This document shows positions 1 through 7,665 of a stretch of 64,000 nucleotides of DNA, in pieces; within the stretch, counting starts at the first letter, position 1; every line of letters begins with the position of its first letter. The notes under the pieces were generated by a model that saw only the letters and a program-made list of their open reading frames with translations, was not told the origin of the DNA and searched no databases. Both the position numbers and the translations under genes were made by a program. Source of the stretch: ZC4RG29 sp036381475 (GTDB taxonomy: Bacteria; Bacteroidota; Bacteroidia; Cytophagales; Cyclobacteriaceae); NCBI GenBank assembly GCA_036381475.1, contig DASVCT010000027.1, forward strand, positions 3,073-67,072. The letters run 5' to 3'.

Positions 1-2523
1 CTTAACAGCTTTGACCCGCGCGACATTGAATCCGTTGAAGTGCTGAAAGACGCCGCTGCCGCCGCCATCTACGGCTCGCGCGCAGCCAACGGCGTGATCC
101 TGATCACCACCAAGAAGGGCGCCGCCGGCAAGCGCGGCATCAGCGTCGACGTTGACTCCTACTACGGCGTTCAGAATGCGTGGAAAACCCTGGATCTCCT
201 CAACCGCGAACAATACCTTCAATATGGCACGGAACTCCTGACCAACGCCGGATCTACTCTGCCGCCGCGCTTTTCGGCCATGGACGAACCCATCTATGAA
301 GGAACGACACAGACCTATGCACAAACGGAAACCGATTGGCAGGACGCCGTATTCCGCGCCGCACCCATCTACCAGGTGCAAGCATCCCTCTCGTCGTCCA
401 CCGACAGGGGGTCACTGTATGCATCCGGAGGATACTATGTGCAGGACGGTATCATGATCGGCACGGACTTCAAGCGTTACAACTTCCGGCTTAACTCGGA
501 AATGAACATTGGCAACAAAGTTAAGTTCGGAGAAACGCTTACCATCGCATCGTCAAGGAACCACAACCTCCAGGAAAGCGGTGGAAGAACGATCCTTCAG
601 CACGTCGTACACTCGGTGCCTTACATGCCCATCTACGACCCTACCCTGGAAGGTGGATTCCGGGCTCCCGACAACAACGACGGATCGGACCCTGAAAACC
701 CTGTCCGCATTCAACTGATGGATAAGAACATCACCGACGCGGCAAGAGTGTTCGGTACCGCCTATCTCAACGTTGAGATCCTGCCGTTCCTCACCTACCG
801 GTTTACGTTTGGTGGTGATTTTTCCTACAACAGGAATACCATCGACCAGCCCATCTACAACGACGGCTTCGGTGGACGAAATACGCACAACCTGCAGGAC
901 AACCGGACAACGGTTTTCTCGCCGATGTACCAAAACCAGCTGACATTCGACAAGACGTTCGGCAAGCACTCCGTAAACATCACGGCGGTTGCAGAGCGTC
1001 AGGATTCCAAATTCTCGGGTCTCAACGCCTCCGCACAGCAGAGTTCCAACTCCATCTACTCGCTGCAGGCTGGACAAAACCCGACGATCGGATTTAACGA
1101 CTCCTACGAGACAACACTGATCTCGTACCTGGGTCGGATCAATTACGAATTTGCCGGCAAGTACCTGTTGAGTGCTTCCATCCGTCGCGATGGATATTCA
1201 GGATTTGCTCCTGGTCACAAGTGGGGTAACTTCCCCGGTGTGTCTGTAGGATGGCGCGTAAGCGAAGAACCGTTCATGGCATCCATTCCGGCAATTACCG
1301 ACTTGAAAATCCGGGCGAGCTACGGATCGTTGGGTGTGAATAATGTGGGTCCGTTCGACTGGCAGTCGCTCGTCAACCTGAATACGACGTATCCTTTCAA
1401 CAACTCCAACCAGGGTGGTGCCTATTTCAACTCCCTGCCGAACAACGAGCTGTCGTGGGAAAAGACGCAGATGACAAACTTCGGTGTGGATGTCGGATTG
1501 TTCGACAACAAGTTCACGCTGACTGCTGAATACTTCCAACGCAAGGTTGACGATCTCCTGCTTCGCGTGCCGCTGGCGCCCTCGATGGGCTACTCAGTGT
1601 CCTACCTGGGTAACGTCGGCAAGATGGAGAACAAAGGGTTTGAGTTACAGGCCGGCTTCAACAAACGGTCGGGCGACCTGATGTTCAACATTACCGCGAA
1701 CGTCGGCATCGTACGCAATAAAGTCACCGACCTGTACGTCCCGGGCAACACGATCTTTGCCGGATCAAACGCCGACTTCGGCGGATTTAATATCACCAAG
1801 ACCGAAGCAGGCGAGCCCGTTCAGGGATTCTATGGCTGGGTGGTCGACGGTCTGTTCCAAAGCCAGGCTGAGATCGACGCTGCGGATGCCATTGATGGCG
1901 ATGCCACAACGAAGTATCAAAGCCAGGCAGCCCCTGGAGACATCCGGTTCAAGGACATCGATGGCAACGGGGTTATCGATGAGAGCGACCGCACCTACCT
2001 GGGATCGTTCCTGCCCGATTTCACCTATGGTCTGAATCTTTCAGCAACCTATCACAACTTCGACATCACGCTGTTCATCCAGGGTGTACAAGGCAATGAA
2101 GTGTACAATGGCACGAAGGTGCTGACCCAGGGTATGCTCCGTTTGTTCGGTGCTGAAACGGCAGTGCTTGATGCATGGACACCGGAAAATCCGAACACGA
2201 ATGTACCGCGCGCAGTGAACGGCGACCCGAATCAGAACTCACGTACTTCCGATCGCTTTGTAGATGATGGATCGTATATGAGGATCAAAAACCTGAACAT
2301 CGGCTATTCACTCCCGGCGAACGTGCTCAGTTCCTTCGCTGGTGGCTCGATCCGGAAGCTCCGGATATATGCTTCGTTCCAGAATCTGCTGACCTTGACG
2401 AACTATACCGGATATGACCCGGAAGTCGGCTATCGTTCGGCCAACAATCTCATCCAAGGCATCGATTATGGACAGTACCCGCAGCCCAGAGCGATTATGG
2501 GAGGTATTCAACTCGGTTTCTGA
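1..2523 (+). CDS. SusC/RagA-type TonB-linked outer membrane protein, 5' end outside the window
   Basis: Outer membrane beta-barrel transporter that imports a glycan or peptide captured by its SusD partner, powered by TonB-ExbBD. The frame is open from base 1, so the gene starts upstream. The visible 840 residues begin in the last part of the plug domain, with the family signature running from VEVLKDAAAAAIYGSRA to GVILITTKKG (about residues 12-40). The rest is barrel, ending in a typical terminal Phe (IQLGF). Full family members have about 1000-1050 residues, so roughly 200 residues (signal peptide, CarboxypepD_reg-like domain, early plug) are missing. The SusD gene follows after 18 bases, so the two are almost certainly co-transcribed. 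The substrate cannot be read from the sequence, and no polysaccharide-degrading enzyme is adjacent. Confidence 0.95.
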   Translation, partial: LNSFDPRDIESVEVLKDAAAAAIYGSRAANGVILITTKKGAAGKRGISVDVDSYYGVQNAWKTLDLLNREQYLQYGTELLTNAGSTLPPRFSAMDEPIYEGTTQTYAQTETDWQDAVFRAAPIYQVQASLSSSTDRGSLYASGGYYVQDGIMIGTDFKRYNFRLNSEMNIGNKVKFGETLTIASSRNHNLQESGGRTILQHVVHSVPYMPIYDPTLEGGFRAPDNNDGSDPENPVRIQLMDKNITDAARVFGTAYLNVEILPFLTYRFTFGGDFSYNRNTIDQPIYNDGFGGRNTHNLQDNRTTVFSPMYQNQLTFDKTFGKHSVNITAVAERQDSKFSGLNASAQQSSNSIYSLQAGQNPTIGFNDSYETTLISYLGRINYEFAGKYLLSASIRRDGYSGFAPGHKWGNFPGVSVGWRVSEEPFMASIPAITDLKIRASYGSLGVNNVGPFDWQSLVNLNTTYPFNNSNQGGAYFNSLPNNELSWEKTQMTNFGVDVGLFDNKFTLTAEYFQRKVDDLLLRVPLAPSMGYSVSYLGNVGKMENKGFELQAGFNKRSGDLMFNITANVGIVRNKVTDLYVPGNTIFAGSNADFGGFNITKTEAGEPVQGFYGWVVDGLFQSQAEIDAADAIDGDATTKYQSQAAPGDIRFKDIDGNGVIDESDRTYLGSFLPDFTYGLNLSATYHNFDITLFIQGVQGNEVYNGTKVLTQGMLRLFGAETAVLDAWTPENPNTNVPRAVNGDPNQNSRTSDRFVDDGSYMRIKNLNIGYSLPANVLSSFAGGSIRKLRIYASFQNLLTLTNYTGYDPEVGYRSANNLIQGIDYGQYPQPRAIMGGIQLGF

Positions 2524-2541
2524 ACCTAAAGATTTAAGACA

Positions 2542-4089
2542 ATGAGATACAACATTTTCTTCATTTCGCTCGCCGTCTGCCTTCTTATCGCGATTTCCTG
2601 TAGTGAGGACGTTCTCGAAAAGGAAAACCGCAACCGTCAGACGACGGGGACTTATTATAAAAATGCATCCGAAATATCCAGCGCGTTGAACGGCGTGTAT
2701 GCGATACTGCAAAGTAACAGCCTCGGCGGTCGCGAATGGTTCTTCCTGCACGACCTGCGTGGCGATGAAATGGCCTCCGGTGGAGGACACCTTGAAACAC
2801 ACCGCAACCAGATTCTTATCGGCACCCACGATGCCGGCAACGACATTCTGTTGCAGAATTGGACGGGGTGCTATCGATTGATCCTCCGCGCGAATGCGGT
2901 CATCCAGTTTGCGCCCGACGCCGAATTTTCGGACGAAGGTCTGAGAAGCCGTTACATCGGCGAAGCCAAGTTCCTACGCGGATGGGCTTACTATCAGCTG
3001 TACACCCTGTGGGGAGACGCGCCGATCTATGAAGAATTCGCCACGACTCTCGACGGTGCCAAGCCGCGTTCTCCTAAAGCAGACGTCAAGGCGCTGATCG
3101 TTCGGGATTTCACCGACGCAATAAACAGCTTGCCTAACAGCTATACCGGAAACGACCTGGGAAGGGCAACGAAAATTGCCGCACAGGCGATGCTCGCGAA
3201 GCTCTACATGTTCGATGCGCAGTACAATGAAGCCAAACCCCTGCTGGAAGCAGTAATCTCCTACGGAGAGTCTGTATCCGGCGGAAACCCGCTCATGGAT
3301 AACTATTTCGACAACTTTACCGAGGAATCGGAATTCAATAAGGAGTCGATCTGGGAAATTGCTTATACCTCAAACGGTAACTACAGCTGGGATGGGGATG
3401 GCAATGACTACGGTCCGAATGAGTCGTGGATCCGTTCGCAGGAATATTCAGCGGTAGGATGGAGAAACCTCATCCCGTCCGACAAACTGCTTGCCGAATT
3501 CGAAGATGGTGACCCGCGTCTCCATGACAACTTCTATTTTACAGGCGACATGTTCGGCGATCCGTCATCTCCTGTTGAACTTACCGATGGCGCGCAACGC
3601 GGAAACACGTCGATGTACAAGGGCGTAGAACAAAAAGTCAGCTGGAAGAAGTATTCTGTTATGTACAAACTCGATCCGGGTGGCTACTACGACCAGATCG
3701 GTATCAACTACCGCATGATTCGTTACGCCGACATCTATCTGCTGCTGGCCGAATGTGAAAACGAAGTGGGTACACCAGCCAAGGCCATTGAGTATCTCAA
3801 CAAGACCAGGAATCGGCCGAGCGTGAGCATGCCTGAATATCCGACCGCGGAATATCCGACAGGAACCAAGGAGGAGATCATGAAGGCTATCATGCACGAG
3901 CGGATGGTGGAACTGGCTGGCGAAGAACAGCGCAATACGGACATACTCCGCTGGCGCAAGGCCGGAAAGTTCGACACGGAGCCAATCTCTTACTTCGTGC
4001 CCAACAAGTATGAACTGCTGCCCGTTCCGATTGCGGAATTGGATGCCAATCCTGTTATTGAGCAAAGTGACCAGAACCCCGGTTACTAG
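2542..4089 (+). CDS. SusD/RagB family nutrient-binding outer membrane lipoprotein
   Basis: Surface lipoprotein that forms the lid of the SusC transporter and binds its substrate. The 515-residue protein starts with a lipoprotein signal (hydrophobic run, then AIS-C20). The N-terminal SusD-like region (about 30-220) includes RSRYIGEAKFLRGWAYYQL, typical of the TPR-like fold. The C-terminal RagB/SusD domain contains NYRMIRYADIYLLLAECENE and a late MHERMVELAGEEQRNTDILRW segment, all family hallmarks. The length is normal. It lies 18 bases behind the SusC gene and is followed by a strong intrinsic terminator, so the SusC-SusD unit ends here. The binding specificity is unknown. Confidence 0.95.
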   Translation: MRYNIFFISLAVCLLIAISCSEDVLEKENRNRQTTGTYYKNASEISSALNGVYAILQSNSLGGREWFFLHDLRGDEMASGGGHLETHRNQILIGTHDAGNDILLQNWTGCYRLILRANAVIQFAPDAEFSDEGLRSRYIGEAKFLRGWAYYQLYTLWGDAPIYEEFATTLDGAKPRSPKADVKALIVRDFTDAINSLPNSYTGNDLGRATKIAAQAMLAKLYMFDAQYNEAKPLLEAVISYGESVSGGNPLMDNYFDNFTEESEFNKESIWEIAYTSNGNYSWDGDGNDYGPNESWIRSQEYSAVGWRNLIPSDKLLAEFEDGDPRLHDNFYFTGDMFGDPSSPVELTDGAQRGNTSMYKGVEQKVSWKKYSVMYKLDPGGYYDQIGINYRMIRYADIYLLLAECENEVGTPAKAIEYLNKTRNRPSVSMPEYPTAEYPTGTKEEIMKAIMHERMVELAGEEQRNTDILRWRKAGKFDTEPISYFVPNKYELLPVPIAELDANPVIEQSDQNPGY

Positions 4090-4105
4090 GTGAATAGAAA
4101 TCCAG

Positions 4106-4143
4106 GTAATCCCGGGCCCCAAAGCCCGGGATTACTTATTTTA
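4106..4143 (+). terminator. Intrinsic terminator behind the SusC/SusD pair
   Basis: Arms GTAATCCCGGGC (4106-4117) and GCCCGGGATTAC (4124-4135) form a perfect 12-bp stem with a 6-base loop, followed by TTATTTT. It lies 16 bases after the SusD stop codon and before the next gene, so it separates the two transcription units. Confidence 0.85.
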
Positions 4144-4171
4144 ACGACCTGCAAAATTTACCCAGAACGTC

Positions 4172-7100
4172 ATGGCCATTCGCAATTTTCATATCCTACG
4201 GCTTGTGCCAACCGTACTGTTGTTACTGTTGTTCGGAGCAGGATGCCGGGAAAAACCTACAACGGTGTTCCGCCTGGTTCCTCCTGAAAAATCAGGTATC
4301 CACTTCTCGAACACCATTGAAGAAAGCGATAGCCTTAACGCGCTGACGTTCGAATACATTTACAACGGCGCCGGCGTCGGAGCCGCTGACTTCAACAACG
4401 ATGGACGCACCGATTTGTTCTTTGCCGGAAATGTCACGAGCAGCCAACTGTACCTTAACCAGGGGAACCTGGCCTTCAAGGACGTAACGGAAGAAGCCGG
4501 AATCCATACTGAATATTGGTGCACGGGAGTGTCGGTCGTCGATATCAACAACGACGGCTGGATGGATGTACATGTGGCCACAATCCATCCCGACATAGAC
4601 AAGCATGTTCCGGACCTATTTTTCATCAACCTCGGCGCAGATGAAAACGGAATTCCGCGATTTGAAAACCGCGCTGCCGAACTCGGCGTAGCCGACTCAA
4701 GCTACTCCACGCTGGCAGCTTTTCTCGATTACGACCTTGACGGCGACCTCGATTTGTACCTCCTCACGAATGCCATAGAAAACTACACGAGAAATGTTCC
4801 CATTGGCCAGCACACCGACGGAACTGGCAAGAGCGTTGACCGGCTCTACCGAAACGATAAACAGGAGGACGGATCCATCCGATTCACCGACGTCTCCGCC
4901 GAAGCTGGCATCCTCGCGGAAGGATGGGGCCTTGGCGTGGCCGTAAACGACTTCAACGATGATGGCTGGCCCGACGTCTATTGTGCGAACGACTTCCTGT
5001 CCTCTGATCATCTATATATCAACCAACGCAACGGAACGTTCCGCGACGAAATCGGCGCGTTCATGAACCACCAGGAATTCAACGGCATGGGAGCAGACAT
5101 CGCCGACCTGAATAACGACGGTTACAACGACCTCGTCGTACTCGACATGATGCCGGATGATAACCTGAGACAAAAGACCATGTTCTCAGGCACTGGCTAC
5201 GACCGTTTCATGAAAAGCCTCGCCATGAACTATCAGCCACAATACATACGCAACGTCCTCCAGCGAAATAACGGCAACCGCACGTTCAGCGATATCGGCT
5301 ACCAAACCGGTATCTATGCCACAGACTGGAGCTGGGCGGCGCTGTTGGCCGACTTTGACAACGACGGGCTGCGCGACATCTTCATCACGAATGGCTATCC
5401 CAAGGATGTCACGAACATGGATTTCGTCTCATACAGTACAGAGTCATCTATGTTCGGGACGGACGAACAGAAACAGAAGAGCGCCATCAAGGCCATTCGC
5501 GATCTGGACGGGGTGTTCAAACCCGACTTCCTCTTTCACAACAAAGGGAACTTTCATTTCGAAAATGTCGCGGCTGAATGGGGCCTAGGAACCCCGTCGT
5601 ATGCCAACGGTGCGACATATGCCGACCTGGACAACGACGGCGACCTCGACCTGATCACCAACAACCTCAATCAAACTTCGCGTGTCTATGAGAACACGAC
5701 CAACCCGAGCCCCGATAAGGGAGCCAATTTCCTTCGCGTACAATTCACCGGACCCGCAGGAAATCCCCATGGCATAGGCTGCAAGGTGTGGGTATATGCC
5801 AACGCACAGACGTACTACGGGGAACACTACGTGCAGCGCGGCTACCTGTCCAGTGTCGAGCCAATCATGCACTTTGGGCTCGGCGGCGCAACCGAGGTGG
5901 ACTCCGTCGTCATCGTATGGCCCGGCGCCACCAAAGAAGTGATCGGCAGAACGAATGTAAATCAGGTGATCAATGTCGATTTCAGGAATGCAAGGGACAA
6001 GTATCGGCCTGCAGAAAGCCCGAAGCCATTGTTCACCATGAACACGCCGACACCGGGAATCATACAACATGAAAAAGACTTTGTCGACTACAAGCACGGA
6101 CAGCCTACGCTTCCGCATAAGTTTTCCAATCTGGGACCGTGCCTTGCCGTGGGCGACATGAACGGCGACGGCCTGGATGATTTTGTCATCGGCGGACCGG
6201 CACACCAACGGGCAAAGCTGTTCTTCCGTACGAGCGGCGGAGGATACCGCATTGATTCCCTGGATAGCAAGATCTCTGAAGATGTTGGGGTTTTGCTTTT
6301 CGATGCGGACAAGGATGGCGACCTGGACCTGTACTGTGTGAGTGGAAGCAGCGAGTTCGGCAAGACTTCGGAATACTACCAGGATCGACTATACCTCAAT
6401 GACGGAAAGGGTAAGTTCAGTCTGCAGCAAGGAGCGCTTCCGAAAATTGAAAGTAGCGGTAGTTGCGCGGTTGCGGGCGACTTCGATAAAGATGGCGATC
6501 TGGACGTTTTCGTCGGGGGTCGCGTTGTGCCAACTGCTTACCCGTTGTCGCCGAGGAGTTATCTCCTGCGAAACGATGGACACGGCAAATTCGAAGATGT
6601 GACGCTTTCGGCAAGCAACGGATTGGACTCTGTGGGCATGGTGACCAGCGCACTTTTTAGTGACACAGACAACGACGGGTGGCCTGACCTCATCGTTGCA
6701 GGAGAATGGATGCCCATCACCATCTTTAAAAATGATAACGGGCATTTTACAAAATCAAAAACACTGAAGACGGGGTGGTGGTACAGCCTCGCGGCGGGCG
6801 ACTTTGACAACGACGGAGATACGGATTACCTGGCCGGAAACCTTGGGTTGAATTCCGTGCTTCAGGTCCGCGATAAGGAACCGGTGTCCATTTATGCCAA
6901 GGATTTCGATGCCAATGGTTCGATCGATCCCTTTATTTCAAGATACATCAACGGAAAGGAATATCCGGTGCATTATCGTGAGACAATGACCGGTCAGGTT
7001 GCTGGCCTGCGCAAATTGCTGCTCACCTATGACCAATACGGACACATGGAAATGAGTAAAGTGCTCGACTTCCTGGGAAAGGATAACATGATCGTGATGC

Positions 7101-7513
7101 GCGCCGACTGCTTTGAGTCGAGCTTTATCGAGAACCTCGGGAACGGCGAATTCGCACTGCACCCGCTGCCGGACGAGGTACAAGTTAGCCCCATCAACAG
7201 CATATCCGTTTCCGATTTGAACGACGATGGCAACCTCGACTTCCTGGCTGTCGGCAATTCTTTTTCGGAAGAGACCCTTACGGGATTTTTCGACGCCGGT
7301 ATTGGCGTATGCGCTCTTGGCAACGGTGATGGAACCTTCCGGCTGGTACCTCCTCAGTACAGTGGCTTCTGCGTGAGGACCGACGCCAAGGCCATCGGCG
7401 AGATCCGGGCGGGAGCCACGCGAACCTGGATCGTCACTTCCAACAGCGCACCGTTGGTTTCGTTCACGCTGGGCGAGGCGGAAAGCACATTGCCAATGGC
7501 AGAGAGACGATAA
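4172..7513 (+). CDS. VCBS/FG-GAP repeat and ASPIC/UnbV domain lipoprotein (CRTAC1-like)
   Basis: Large exported lipoprotein of 1113 residues with a predicted beta-propeller built from calcium-binding repeats. The signal peptide ends in FGAG-C25. At least a dozen D-x-[DN]-x-DG-x-x-D loops can be read (for example DFNNDGRTD, DINNDGWMD, DLDNDGDLD, DMNGDGLDD, DTDNDGWPD, DLNDDGNLD). An ASPIC/UnbV module lies at about residues 529-605 (HGIGCKVWVY ... HFGLGGATEVDSVVIVWPG), with a second propeller set after it. Proteins of this type often sit beside SusC/SusD genes in Bacteroidota, so a role in binding or handling the same substrate is plausible but unproven. A terminator separates it from SusD, so it may have its own promoter. 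No catalytic motif is visible. Confidence 0.9.
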   Translation: MAIRNFHILRLVPTVLLLLLFGAGCREKPTTVFRLVPPEKSGIHFSNTIEESDSLNALTFEYIYNGAGVGAADFNNDGRTDLFFAGNVTSSQLYLNQGNLAFKDVTEEAGIHTEYWCTGVSVVDINNDGWMDVHVATIHPDIDKHVPDLFFINLGADENGIPRFENRAAELGVADSSYSTLAAFLDYDLDGDLDLYLLTNAIENYTRNVPIGQHTDGTGKSVDRLYRNDKQEDGSIRFTDVSAEAGILAEGWGLGVAVNDFNDDGWPDVYCANDFLSSDHLYINQRNGTFRDEIGAFMNHQEFNGMGADIADLNNDGYNDLVVLDMMPDDNLRQKTMFSGTGYDRFMKSLAMNYQPQYIRNVLQRNNGNRTFSDIGYQTGIYATDWSWAALLADFDNDGLRDIFITNGYPKDVTNMDFVSYSTESSMFGTDEQKQKSAIKAIRDLDGVFKPDFLFHNKGNFHFENVAAEWGLGTPSYANGATYADLDNDGDLDLITNNLNQTSRVYENTTNPSPDKGANFLRVQFTGPAGNPHGIGCKVWVYANAQTYYGEHYVQRGYLSSVEPIMHFGLGGATEVDSVVIVWPGATKEVIGRTNVNQVINVDFRNARDKYRPAESPKPLFTMNTPTPGIIQHEKDFVDYKHGQPTLPHKFSNLGPCLAVGDMNGDGLDDFVIGGPAHQRAKLFFRTSGGGYRIDSLDSKISEDVGVLLFDADKDGDLDLYCVSGSSEFGKTSEYYQDRLYLNDGKGKFSLQQGALPKIESSGSCAVAGDFDKDGDLDVFVGGRVVPTAYPLSPRSYLLRNDGHGKFEDVTLSASNGLDSVGMVTSALFSDTDNDGWPDLIVAGEWMPITIFKNDNGHFTKSKTLKTGWWYSLAAGDFDNDGDTDYLAGNLGLNSVLQVRDKEPVSIYAKDFDANGSIDPFISRYINGKEYPVHYRETMTGQVAGLRKLLLTYDQYGHMEMSKVLDFLGKDNMIVMRADCFESSFIENLGNGEFALHPLPDEVQVSPINSISVSDLNDDGNLDFLAVGNSFSEETLTGFFDAGIGVCALGNGDGTFRLVPPQYSGFCVRTDAKAIGEIRAGATRTWIVTSNSAPLVSFTLGEAESTLPMAERR

Positions 7514-7522
7514 TCCTTCGAT

Positions 7523-7546
7523 CCCCTTCGACAGACTCAGGGACCG
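7523..7546. repeat. CCTTCGACAGACTCAGGG-type short dispersed repeat
   Basis: The stretch CCTTCGACAGACTCAGGG with flanks just after the preceding stop codon resembles a short dispersed motif that I remember from intergenic regions of many bacteria (unverified). A related CCTTCGACAGAGTGAG occurs at about 24377-24392, where it leads into another repeat. It may form a weak hairpin. Confidence 0.35.
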
Positions 7547-7584
7547 GTCGCCAAATCCACACCTTGTCCGGAATGCTTGTAAAA

Positions 7585-7607
7585 TTATTTAGAAAATGTC
7601 TAAATAA
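7585..7607. promoter_or_regulatory. Candidate metalloregulator operator, distal box
   Basis: Perfect inverted repeat: arms TTATTTAGA and TCTAAATAA around a 5-base spacer. The TTTAGA-N5-TCTAAA core is repeated 60 bp downstream at the start codon of the siderophore receptor gene. A TAAACTTG sequence at 7605-7612, one mismatch from the Bacteroidota -7 element TAnnTTTG, overlaps the right arm, so bound protein could block RNA polymerase. The layout resembles DtxR/IdeR-type or Fur-type iron boxes; which protein binds is inference. Confidence 0.55.
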
Positions 7608-7644
7608 ACTTGCCGGAATGGATTCGTCGGTTTAGACTTGCGCG

Positions 7645-7664
7645 TTATTTAGAATTAGTCTAAA
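7645..7664. promoter_or_regulatory. Candidate metalloregulator operator, start-codon-proximal box
   Basis: Second copy of TTTAGA-N5-TCTAAA (core 7648-7664), one base before the ATG at 7666. It shares the left arm TTATTTAGA with the distal box. Centre-to-centre spacing is 60 bp, close to six helical turns, which would suit cooperative binding. An extra half-site TTTAGACTT lies at 7631-7639. Confidence 0.55.
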
Positions 7665-7665
7665 C

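Noticed and set aside
5585..6208. 207-codon minus-strand frame inside the VCBS/ASPIC gene
   Set aside because: Generated by the repeated Asp/Asn/Gly codons of the sense strand; no protein features.
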